A stretch of DNA of 5,928 nucleotides from an uncultured Eubacteriales bacterium (GTDB lineage Bacteria; Bacillota; Clostridia; Christensenellales; Christensenellaceae). Below the pieces are notes generated by a model, which was given only the letters and a program-made list of their open reading frames with translations, did not search any database and was not told the DNA's origin. A program made the position numbers and the translations under genes. Position 1 is the stretch's first letter, and every line of letters begins with the position of its first letter. This document shows positions 1-5,928 of the stretch, in pieces. The DNA is taken from assembly GCA_900554725.1 (NCBI GenBank), contig USII01000070.1, forward strand, positions 1 through 5,928, given 5' to 3'.

Positions 1-1311
1 AATAAAAAGAAGCTGGCGCTCATTGCGGGAATTTCTGCTGCGGTTTTATTGGCAGCGGCGGGGCTTTTCTGGCTGTTTGGTGGCCTTGGGGCTTCGGGAC
101 AAAAGGTATATGTGCAGAGCGTTTCTCAGATTTTGGGAATTGGGGTGCTGGGCGCGCAAAACCGATATGCAGGAATTGTGGAGGCGCAACAAACGCTGAA
201 GCTAGAGCTGGATTCCTCCAAGACGCTGCTGGATGTATTTGTGCAGGAGGGGGACGAGGTGAAGATGGGAGATCCCCTGTTTTCCTATGATGTAGACGCG
301 CTGAAGCTCAATCTGGAGCAGCTTCAGCTGGATTTGGAAAATACAAAAAACAGCATTGCAACGATGAACCGCCAGATTGCGGCACTTAACGAGGAAAAGG
401 CAAATGCGCCAAAGGATGAGCAGCTGCAATATACGATCCAGATTCAGACGCTGGAAGTGAATATCATGCAGGCGGAATATGATATCAAAACCAAAAACAA
501 CGAGATTGTGAAAGCGCAAAACGATATCGAGCATGCCGTTGTGACGGCAGAGATGGATGGCGTCGTGCATCGCGTCAACCGCAGTGGATCTGAGCAACCC
601 AGTGTGGATGGCAGCCAGGATAATTCCTTTATGACGATTATGGCCACCGGCAGTTTTCGGGTGAAAGGGCAGGTAAACGAACAGCTTATCTCCGGCATCT
701 ATGAGGGAATGCCCGTTATTATCCGCTCTCGCACGGATGCGGATGCGGTTTGGAAGGGCAGCATTTCCCTGATAGACCTGGATAACCCGGCGATGGGAAC
801 CGGCGGGGCCATGTATGGCAATGCTGTGGATGATACCGTTTCATCCTCCAAATATCCATTCTATATCGAGCTGGAGTCCTCGGAAAATCTGATGGTGGGC
901 CAGCATGTCTATATCGAGCCGGATGTAGGCCAGGAATCCCAAAAGGATGGAGTGTGGCTGCCGGGCTATTATCTGGTGCAGGAAGAGGAAGAGATGTTTA
1001 TCTTTGCGGCCAACGGAAGAGATAAAATTGAGAAACGCAAGGTGCAGGTTGGTCAGTATGATGCGGATTCGGATTCCTATGAAATTCTAGAAGGGCTTTC
1101 TTTGGAGGACCGCATCGCTTTCCCTGAAGATTGGATCAAGGCCGGCATGGATACAACAGATTCTCCAAATTATGGGCAGGAAGAGGAAACGGGAGATTTG
1201 GATACCCTGCCAGAGGGAGACTTGCAGCCAGAAGCACCCAATGGCGGGCAAATAGGGATTCAGCCAAGAGCGATGGAAGAAAGCCAGCAGGCCGTTTCTT
1301 TGGAGGAATAG
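1..1311 (+). CDS. Membrane-fusion adaptor A, HlyD/MacA-like (5' partial)
   Basis: Adaptor subunit of a MacAB-like ABC transporter: membrane-anchored, with the bulk outside, linking the permease to what lies beyond the membrane. The frame is open from base 1 and begins N-K-K-K followed by a hydrophobic stretch to about residue 28, a typical signal-anchor, so the real start lies a few codons upstream of the window. The TTG at 49 would cut the anchor in half. In window codon numbering, the first lipoyl half lies at about 75-97 (VQEGDEV at 81, then GDPL). A continuous coiled-coil hairpin covers about 100-179, turning near KANAPKDEQ. The second lipoyl half is at about 180-215, the beta-barrel at about 218-310 and a membrane-proximal domain to about 380. 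The last 50 residues are an acidic, Gly/Pro/Gln-rich tail. At 436+ codons it is longer than E. coli MacA, mainly because of the tail. The family call is firm; the substrate is unknown. Confidence 0.88.
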   Translation, partial: NKKKLALIAGISAAVLLAAAGLFWLFGGLGASGQKVYVQSVSQILGIGVLGAQNRYAGIVEAQQTLKLELDSSKTLLDVFVQEGDEVKMGDPLFSYDVDALKLNLEQLQLDLENTKNSIATMNRQIAALNEEKANAPKDEQLQYTIQIQTLEVNIMQAEYDIKTKNNEIVKAQNDIEHAVVTAEMDGVVHRVNRSGSEQPSVDGSQDNSFMTIMATGSFRVKGQVNEQLISGIYEGMPVIIRSRTDADAVWKGSISLIDLDNPAMGTGGAMYGNAVDDTVSSSKYPFYIELESSENLMVGQHVYIEPDVGQESQKDGVWLPGYYLVQEEEEMFIFAANGRDKIEKRKVQVGQYDADSDSYEILEGLSLEDRIAFPEDWIKAGMDTTDSPNYGQEEETGDLDTLPEGDLQPEAPNGGQIGIQPRAMEESQQAVSLEE

Positions 1312-1314
1312 GCG

Positions 1315-1998
1315 ATGGTTGTAAAGCTGGAGCATGTATTTAAGGATTATATACAGGGCAAGTTTACCGTCCCCGTTTTAAAAGATATCTCTATGGAAGT
1401 AGATGAGGGCGAATATCTTGCCATTATGGGGCCTTCCGGTTCGGGAAAGACGACGCTTATGAACATTCTCGGATGCCTGGATGTGGCGACAAAAGGGAGC
1501 TACTATCTGGAAGAGCAGGATATTTCGCAGCTGGATGATCGAAGGATGGCGGAAATCCGCAATCGGTATATTGGGTTTGTTTTTCAGACATTTCACCTGT
1601 TGCCGCGCCAAAGCGCTGTAGAAAATGTAGAACTGCCTCTGCTTTATGGAGGATATTCCAAAAAGGAAAGAAGAGCAATGGCACAGGCCGCGCTGGAACG
1701 GGTAGGGCTGGGGGATCGCATGGATTTTAAACCCAGCCAGCTTTCAGGCGGACAATGCCAAAGAGTGGCAATTGCCCGCGCTGTTGCCGGAAACCCAAAA
1801 TTGCTGCTAGCCGATGAGCCCACTGGTGCGCTGGATTCCAAATCGGGCGAGCAGGTGATGGAGATATTTTCAAATCTGCATAAAGAAGGATCCACAATTG
1901 TGATGATTACGCATGAGAAGTCTATTGCAGAGCATGCACAGAAAATTCTTTATATCAGGGATGGAGAGCTGTATCAGGAGGAAGAGGCGTGCAAATGA
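1315..1998 (+). CDS. ABC transporter ATP-binding protein, MacB/LolD type
   Basis: Cytoplasmic ATPase that powers the permease encoded at 3674-4930. All nucleotide-binding motifs are visible in 227 residues, the normal length for a stand-alone LolD/MacB-type domain: Walker A GPSGSGKT at 39-46, Q-loop Gln91 in FQTFHLLP, signature LSGGQ at 143-147, Walker B LLLADEP at 163-169, D-loop ALD at 172-174 and H-loop His200. The sequence after Walker A (TTLMNILGCLD) and the ADEPTGALD block are typical of the MacB/LolD/FtsE group. The ATG lies 3 bases after the upstream stop. Its GGAGG (1302-1306, spacing 8) sits inside the last codons of adaptor A, which fits translational coupling. The end overlaps adaptor B at ATGA. 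One small oddity is Cys at 148, where the family usually has Gln (LSGGQQQR). In E. coli MacB this domain is fused to the permease; here it is separate, as in B. subtilis YknY. Confidence 0.96.
   Translation: MVVKLEHVFKDYIQGKFTVPVLKDISMEVDEGEYLAIMGPSGSGKTTLMNILGCLDVATKGSYYLEEQDISQLDDRRMAEIRNRYIGFVFQTFHLLPRQSAVENVELPLLYGGYSKKERRAMAQAALERVGLGDRMDFKPSQLSGGQCQRVAIARAVAGNPKLLLADEPTGALDSKSGEQVMEIFSNLHKEGSTIVMITHEKSIAEHAQKILYIRDGELYQEEEACK
1976..1987 (+). promoter_or_regulatory. Ribosome binding site(s) for adaptor B, ambiguous start
   Basis: AGGAGG at 1976-1981 is 7 bases before the in-frame GTG at 1989 and 13 bases before the ATG at 1995. A second, weaker AGAGG at 1983-1987 is 7 bases before that ATG. 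The ATG forms an ATGA overlap with the ATPase stop, the usual arrangement for translational coupling, so I prefer it. The two starts differ by only two residues (M-Q) at the N-terminus. Confidence 0.6.
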
Positions 1999-3662
1999 AG
2001 AAAAGATGGAGCAAAAAAGCCATTATCACTATAAGCGCGCTGGCTGCGACGGTGCTGATTGCCGGAATTGCCCTCGCCATTGGGCTCGCGGCAGGGGGAG
2101 AGCAGGTGGAGGTTGTACCGGTTGTTCAGGTTATGAACACTTGGATCGGAGGATCTGCGACGACAAGCGGCGTTGTGCAATCTCATATGGCGCAATCTAT
2201 CCCATATAGCGCGTCGGATATTATAGTAAAGATGCATGTCCAGGAAGGGGATGAGGTAAACATTGGAGATCCCCTGGTGGAATATGATGTGACAGCGCTG
2301 GATTTGCAAAAAAAGCTGAAAGAGCTGGAGGTACAGCGCCTGGAACTGGAACTGACGCAGTTAAGCGAGGAGCTTGCGGAGATTCAGGCTCTTAATCCGG
2401 GTGATGCCAAAATTGCCGCAGTGCCGGAGGCTGGACAGACCGTTCTGCGGCTAGCGGTAGAGCCGGGATCTGTGTTGAACAAAGGGGAATTGGATGATAC
2501 AGCGGTCTACTATAACGAAACTCCACCGGCTGGAACAGAGCAGGACCCCTACCTGTTTCTCTGTGCAAGCGGCACTAAGATCCGCCAAAGCTTTGTGCAA
2601 AAGATGCTGGATTTGGCAGTGCTTTCTGGGAATACCATATATGCGCGGGTGGAATATCGCGAGGGAGATACTGTTCTTGGGGAACTGCTTTATGCATATA
2701 TTATGAGTTTTGATCCCAAGGGAGATTTTTCTTTTGTGCTGGATCTTCCGATCCAGGAACCCGAGCCCAGCCCTACAGAGGAACCTGAGCCCAGCCCATC
2801 CGAGGAACCGGAACCCAGCCCATCTGAGGAACCGGAACCCAGCGCCTCTCAGGAGCCCGAACCCAGCTTGGAGCCCGAACCTCCCATCCCTCCAGTGCCG
2901 GGCTATACAGAGGAAGAGCTGAACCAGATGGAAACTGAAAAGGAAGAGGAAATCCGCGATAAACGCCTGGAGAAAAAACGGGCAGAACTGGAGCTGAAAA
3001 AAGCGGAAGCACAGCTGGCTGAAGAGGGGATCGTTCGCAGCGTTGTACAGGGCAAAGTGAAAGTGGCGGCGGATCAGAGCGCTCTTCAGGAGGGAGAACC
3101 TCTTATCCTGGTGATGGGCGGCGATGGCTATTATGTCCAGGGAATGATTGGAGAGATGAGCCTGGAGGATATCCAGGTGGGCGACCCTGCCTATGTGATG
3201 AACTATATGGATGGAATGAGCTATGAGGGGAGTATCGTGGAAATTTCGGATGTTCCGGCGCAGACCTCCGGTTTTTCGGAAAACCCCAACGAATCCGCCT
3301 ATACCTTTACCGTCCATATTAATGAAGATGCCGCGTTAAATGTAGGGGACTATGTGGAAGTATCCTATGGGAATGCTGCGCCGCCTGAACAGGGCGGAAG
3401 CATCTATATCGATAAGATGTATGTGCGCGAAGAGGATGGCGAGAGCTATATGTTTATTGCAGAGGAAGGAAAATTAAAGAGGAAGGTTGTCCAAACGGGC
3501 AAAACGCTGCAAGGGTGGTACATCGAGATAAAAGAAGGCCTTGGAGTAGAGGATTATATCGCTTTTCCGTATGGAAAGCTTGCAAAGGACGGGACAAAGG
3601 TGAAAATGCCGGAAGACATGCAGGATAACGGCGTTGCTCCGCTGGGCGTCTCGATTTCTTAA
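1995..3662 (+). CDS. Membrane-fusion adaptor B with split coiled-coil hairpin and Pro/Glu/Ser repeat
   Basis: Second HlyD/MacA-like adaptor of the same operon, 555 residues from the ATG at 1995. The N-terminus is basic (KKRWSKK), followed by a membrane anchor at about 9-33. The first lipoyl half is at about 76-98, with VQEGDEV at 82-88 and GDPL at 91-94, nearly the same as in adaptor A. Coil 1 covers about 102-132 and coil 2 about 306-344. Where a normal hairpin just turns, this protein carries about 120 residues of unrecognised sequence (134-254) and then a Pro/Glu/Ser tandem repeat (255-296). The second lipoyl half (from 346), beta-barrel and membrane-proximal domains follow. The end matches adaptor A in style (EGL..ED.IAFP). 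ATG 1995 overlaps the ATPase stop as ATGA; an in-frame GTG at 1989 is the alternative start. It is longer than ordinary MacA-like proteins because of the insertion. Family membership is firm; the role of the insertion is unknown. Confidence 0.9.
   Translation: MKKRWSKKAIITISALAATVLIAGIALAIGLAAGGEQVEVVPVVQVMNTWIGGSATTSGVVQSHMAQSIPYSASDIIVKMHVQEGDEVNIGDPLVEYDVTALDLQKKLKELEVQRLELELTQLSEELAEIQALNPGDAKIAAVPEAGQTVLRLAVEPGSVLNKGELDDTAVYYNETPPAGTEQDPYLFLCASGTKIRQSFVQKMLDLAVLSGNTIYARVEYREGDTVLGELLYAYIMSFDPKGDFSFVLDLPIQEPEPSPTEEPEPSPSEEPEPSPSEEPEPSASQEPEPSLEPEPPIPPVPGYTEEELNQMETEKEEEIRDKRLEKKRAELELKKAEAQLAEEGIVRSVVQGKVKVAADQSALQEGEPLILVMGGDGYYVQGMIGEMSLEDIQVGDPAYVMNYMDGMSYEGSIVEISDVPAQTSGFSENPNESAYTFTVHINEDAALNVGDYVEVSYGNAAPPEQGGSIYIDKMYVREEDGESYMFIAEEGKLKRKVVQTGKTLQGWYIEIKEGLGVEDYIAFPYGKLAKDGTKVKMPEDMQDNGVAPLGVSIS
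2757..2882 (+). repeat. 24-bp tandem repeat encoding Pro/Glu/Ser units, inside adaptor B
   Basis: Four 24-base units start at 2757, 2781, 2805 and 2829, encoding EPEPSPTE, EPEPSPSE, EPEPSPSE and EPEPSASQ. They are followed by a shortened EPEPSL unit (2853-2870) and EPEPP (2871-2882). The unit length is a multiple of three, so gain or loss of a unit keeps the frame. At protein level this is an extended, strongly acidic, proline-rich linker, probably rigid and unfolded. It ends in a run of Pro-rich residues (PIPPVPG) just before the second coil. Confidence 0.93.
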
Positions 3663-3673
3663 GGAGGAAGCAG

Positions 3674-4930
3674 ATGTTAGAAAATATTCGCCTTGCATTT
3701 TCCGGAATATGGACGCATAAACTGCGCTCCTGCCTGACCATGCTGGGCATCATCATCGGCATCGCATCTATCATTGCGATTTCCTCTACCATCATGGGCA
3801 CCAATGAGCAGATTAAGCAAAACCTCATCGGGGCGGGAAATAATGCTGTGGAAATTCAGCTCTATCAGGATGACTACCTGCTCGATATGGATTATGGCAA
3901 TATCCCCCAAGGGATACCCGCTATTTCGGAACAGGCCATGGAGGAGATTTTGAGCTTGCCCGAGGTGGAAGCAGCTGCCAAATTCTATAAGCGCAACATC
4001 TATTCCGGTATTTTTTACGGGCAGATAGGCCTTTCCAATGGTTTTTTATATGGGATTGATCCAAGCTATCTGAGTGTATATGGCTATCAGGTGCAGCAGG
4101 GCAGGGGATTTTCTGCAGAGGATTTCCAGGGCAAAACAAAAGTGGCGCTGTTGGATAAGGATGCGGCGGATATGCTGTTTTCCGGGGAAAACCCCCTTGG
4201 GGCAACGGTGGAAATTCGTTCAGAGCCATATGTTGTCGTTGGCGTTGTGGCACAGCAGAGCGATTTTCAGCCGGTGATCAACAGCATAGACGATTACTAT
4301 AACTATATGAACCGAGGAAACGGAAAAGTTTTCATTCCCATGGAAACCTGGCCGATCATTTATCGGTACGATGAGCCGCAGTCTATCGTGGTTCGCGCTA
4401 CCAGTACAGAAGCCATGAGTTCTGCGGGGCAGAAGTCTTCGGAGATTTTGAATAGTTATCTTTCTTTAGGGGAGAATAGTACTACCCTTTATCGAGGGGA
4501 GAACTTGCTGGAGCAGGCAAAAGAGCTGCAGGATCTTTCCAAAAGTACGAACCAGCAGCTGATCTGGATTGCCAGTATTTCGCTTTTGGTAGGCGGTATT
4601 GGCGTTATGAATATCATGCTGGTTTCCGTCACAGAGCGCACAAAGGAAATCGGCCTGAAAAAAGCGCTGGGAGCGAGAAAAAGCATCATATCCGGCCAGT
4701 TCCTAACGGAAGCTGCTGTATTGACTTTCCTGGGCGGTTTGCTCGGGGTTATCACCGGGATCATCCTTGCAGTATCGATTTCAAAAATATCGGGAGTCCC
4801 CATCGTCATAAGCGTATCTACGGCGCTGGCGGCGGTCGCTTTTTCCGTTGTGATCGGATTGATTTTTGGCATCGTGCCGGCAGTGAAGGCGGCAAACCTG
4901 AATCCCATTGAAGCGCTGCGGCGCGAATAG
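3674..4930 (+). CDS. ABC transporter permease, MacB/FtsX family
   Basis: Membrane subunit of the transporter, 418 residues. TM1 is at about 20-42 (LTMLGIIIGIASIIAIS). A large extracellular domain (about 43-295, MacB periplasmic-core type) follows, containing an FLYGIDPSYL block and an ISEQAMEEILSLPEVEA segment. TM2 is at about 296-318, TM3 at about 342-370 and TM4 at about 380-402. Between TM2 and TM3 is the conserved cytoplasmic coupling stretch ERTKEIGLKKALGARK (321-336), and the protein ends in the typical AANLNPIEALRRE. This four-TM layout is that of MacB, LolC/E and FtsX; length fits a permease without fused ATPase, like B. subtilis YknZ. The start has AAGGAGG at 3661-3667 with 6-base spacing, partly overlapping the stop of adaptor B. 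The known members are mechanotransmitters: ATP use in the cytoplasm moves the extracellular domain and the adaptor on it. The substrate cannot be read from sequence. Confidence 0.95.
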   Translation: MLENIRLAFSGIWTHKLRSCLTMLGIIIGIASIIAISSTIMGTNEQIKQNLIGAGNNAVEIQLYQDDYLLDMDYGNIPQGIPAISEQAMEEILSLPEVEAAAKFYKRNIYSGIFYGQIGLSNGFLYGIDPSYLSVYGYQVQQGRGFSAEDFQGKTKVALLDKDAADMLFSGENPLGATVEIRSEPYVVVGVVAQQSDFQPVINSIDDYYNYMNRGNGKVFIPMETWPIIYRYDEPQSIVVRATSTEAMSSAGQKSSEILNSYLSLGENSTTLYRGENLLEQAKELQDLSKSTNQQLIWIASISLLVGGIGVMNIMLVSVTERTKEIGLKKALGARKSIISGQFLTEAAVLTFLGGLLGVITGIILAVSISKISGVPIVISVSTALAAVAFSVVIGLIFGIVPAVKAANLNPIEALRRE

Positions 4931-4931
4931 C

Positions 4932-4939
4932 GAGAGGAG
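4932..4939 (+). promoter_or_regulatory. Ribosome binding site that fixes the TTG start of the lipoprotein
   Basis: GAGAGGAG lies in the 15-base gap after the permease stop, with 6 bases between it and the TTG at 4946. There is no ATG between the permease stop and the signal peptide, so this site is the main support for a non-ATG start. Confidence 0.75.
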
Positions 4940-4945
4940 AATAAA

Positions 4946-5623
4946 TTGAAACAGATTGTTAAGGGGCATAAAAGCCCGTGGATCATTTCTTTGCTGTTAG
5001 CGGTTTTGCTGATGGCAGGGTGCTCGGTTTCTGGCGGACAGGAGAGCCAGCCCTCGGCTGCAACGCCGAGCGTCTCCCAAGCGCCGCAGGAAGAGGAAAT
5101 GGAGCATATGCTCCCGATTCTTGAAGGGATCGCCTTGTGCATGGAGGGAGGCGAGGCCTATGATCAAAGTAGTGCCCAGGGGGTTTGGGGCATGCTCTAT
5201 TATATCGCCTATAACAATGGTGCACAGGGGCGGGATGCAGTTCTGGGCGAAGATGGCACATTGACTGTCAGTGTAGGGCTGATGGAACGGTATGCTGCGG
5301 CCTGCTTTGAAAACATGGGAGAATTGCCGGAAATTCCGGATTCTTTGCGGACGATCTCCTATCAAGAGCAGGAACAGGCGTATTTGCTAAAAGCCTCGGA
5401 TAAGGGCCCGGTTTATGGAAAGATATACACTACGGAGAAGGTGACCGAAGGGCTTTATCGGGCAACGCTCAACCTGTATGGAGAAGATGATTCCCCCATC
5501 GAGCAGTATGAATATACGCTGGTGGATAATCCGCTGGAACAGGATGGGCAGGAGCCGAGCTATGCCTACGCTGTGCGCAGTGCGAATAAGGTGGTCATAA
5601 ACCCGGGTAATCTGGCGCGCTGA
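4946..5623 (+). CDS. Lipoprotein of unknown function, last gene of the transporter operon
   Basis: The 225-residue product has a clear lipoprotein signal: a basic n-region (Lys2, 6, 9), a hydrophobic core at about 12-24 and a lipobox ending LMAGC with Cys26 as the lipidation site. A short Ser/Gln/Pro/Glu-rich linker (about 27-52) follows, then a compact domain starting near EHMLPILEGIALCMEGG. I do not recognise the domain. It shows alternating beta-like stretches (YGKIYTT, YRATLNLYG, QYEYTLVDN) near the end and no obvious catalytic motif. The start is TTG: no ATG lies in range, a GAGAGGAG site is 6 bases upstream, and the signal peptide begins right after it. It lies 15 bases behind the permease and ahead of the terminator, so it is probably co-expressed and anchored on the outer face of the membrane. 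A transporter accessory or sensor role is an inference from context only. Confidence 0.85.
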   Translation: MKQIVKGHKSPWIISLLLAVLLMAGCSVSGGQESQPSAATPSVSQAPQEEEMEHMLPILEGIALCMEGGEAYDQSSAQGVWGMLYYIAYNNGAQGRDAVLGEDGTLTVSVGLMERYAAACFENMGELPEIPDSLRTISYQEQEQAYLLKASDKGPVYGKIYTTEKVTEGLYRATLNLYGEDDSPIEQYEYTLVDNPLEQDGQEPSYAYAVRSANKVVINPGNLAR

Positions 5624-5636
5624 TCTTGAGCCTAAA

Positions 5637-5669
5637 ATGGAGCTGCATGTTTTGCAGCTCTATTTTTTT
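5637..5669 (+). terminator. Intrinsic terminator closing the transporter operon
   Basis: GAGCTGCA (5640-5647) pairs perfectly with TGCAGCTC (5653-5660) around a 5-base loop. The stem can extend by a G-T and two A-T pairs at its base, and seven T residues follow at 5663-5669. It starts 14 bases after the lipoprotein stop. The short A run on the left flank (5634-5637) gives weak potential in the reverse direction, but no convergent gene is visible here. Confidence 0.93.
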
Positions 5670-5684
5670 GCCCGCTTGGGCCGT

Positions 5685-5713
5685 TTTACTTTTAAGAGCA
5701 AAAAAGATATAAT
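5685..5713 (+). promoter_or_regulatory. Sigma-70/SigA-type promoter for the downstream SDR gene
   Basis: A perfect TATAAT lies at 5708-5713. TTTACT at 5685-5690 is a 4-of-6 match to TTGACA with an ideal 17-base spacer. Transcription should start near 5720, giving a leader of about 43 bases. A second -10-like TATGAT at 5720-5725 is possible but has no better -35. The position between the terminator and the next gene supports the call. No operator-like inverted repeat is evident in this short region. Confidence 0.75.
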
Positions 5714-5762
5714 AAAAAATATGATAAAAGCATGCGCCAAGGAAGAAAAGGAAGAAAATTGT

Positions 5763-5928
5763 ATGAAAATTGCTGTGATTACAGGAGCATCCTCGGGTAT
5801 GGGGAGAGAATTCGTAAAGCAACTGGCCGCTCAGAAAGCGCTGGATGAAATATGGGTGATCGCAAGGAGACAAAACCGCCTGGATGAATTAAAAGCGGCC
5901 TGCGGCACCAAAATACGGGTGCTTCCTC
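5763..5928 (+). CDS. Short-chain dehydrogenase/reductase (SDR), 3' partial
   Basis: Only the first 55 codons are in the window. The start MKIAVITGASSGMGRE has the TGxxxGxG cofactor-binding motif of the Rossmann fold (Thr7, Gly8, Gly12, Gly14). The second strand reads WVIARR at 31-36; Arg at the end of this strand is often seen in NADP(H)-preferring members, but that is only suggestive. The following helix (RLDELKAAC) fits the classical SDR layout. ATG 5763 has AAGGAA at 5748-5753 with 9-base spacing. It has its own promoter and lies behind a terminator, so it is probably not part of the transporter operon. The active-site Tyr-x-x-x-Lys would be beyond the window, so substrate and subfamily are undetermined. 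Confidence 0.9.
   Translation, partial: MKIAVITGASSGMGREFVKQLAAQKALDEIWVIARRQNRLDELKAACGTKIRVLP

Noticed and set aside
49..51. TTG as the start of adaptor A
   Set aside because: It falls in the middle of the hydrophobic anchor. The frame is open to base 1 and begins with a basic N-K-K-K stretch typical of just after a start codon, so the gene is cut by the window edge.
1913..2209. + strand 98-codon frame across the ATPase-adaptor B junction
   Set aside because: It overlaps the end of the ATPase and start of adaptor B in another frame, both of which have clear family motifs; its own product shows none.
2757..2882. CRISPR-like array
   Set aside because: The units are directly tandem with no unique spacers, and they stay in frame as protein repeats.
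2451..3317. 288-codon open frame on the minus strand inside adaptor B
   Set aside because: It is antisense to a well-supported adaptor gene. Its repetitive Trp/Ala/Gly/Phe/Leu-rich stretch is only the complement of the Pro/Glu/Ser repeat, and it shows no recognisable domain.
4913..4924. GCGC-TGCG-GCGC hairpin at the permease end as a terminator
   Set aside because: The stem is only 4 pairs, lies inside the coding sequence and has no T run after it.
4489..5142. 217-codon open frame on the minus strand across the permease end and lipoprotein start
   Set aside because: It is antisense to conserved FtsX-type sequence and to a clear lipoprotein signal; its composition is that of a shadow frame.
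5595..5873. 92-codon minus-strand frame over the intergenic region
   Set aside because: It runs through the terminator, the promoter and the SDR Rossmann motif; no ribosome site or domain supports it.

Overview
The base composition, strong AGGAGG-type Shine-Dalgarno sites, tight same-strand gene packing, a lipobox lipoprotein and a MacAB-like transporter without an outer-membrane partner suggest a Gram-positive-type Firmicute, probably a gut Clostridia member. The genus cannot be read from this window. I see no mobile element, CRISPR array, tRNA or rRNA.

Positions 1 to about 5670 look like one operon, all on the + strand, cut at its 5' end by the window edge. The order is: membrane-fusion (HlyD/MacA-like) adaptor A (1-1311, missing its start codon); MacB/LolD-type ABC ATPase (1315-1998); a second, divergent adaptor B (1995-3662); MacB/FtsX-type permease (3674-4930); and a lipoprotein of unknown function (4946-5623). 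Gene gaps are 3, -4, 11 and 15 bases, which implies co-transcription and probably translational coupling. A strong intrinsic terminator (5637-5669) closes the operon.

A promoter with a perfect TATAAT box follows (5685-5713). It should drive the last gene, a short-chain dehydrogenase/reductase (SDR) that starts at 5763 and runs off the window.

The working model is a MacAB-like exporter or envelope mechanotransmission machine. ATPase and permease form the motor, and the two adaptors assemble on the extracellular permease domain. The lipoprotein is a candidate accessory or sensor subunit. The substrate cannot be inferred.

The most unusual part is adaptor B. Its coiled-coil hairpin, which normally makes one continuous turn, is split by about 120 residues of unrecognised sequence plus a Pro/Glu/Ser tandem repeat. 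Adaptor A next door has a plain hairpin. Two structurally different adaptors on one motor, one with a possible wall-spanning stalk, is the observation most worth following.
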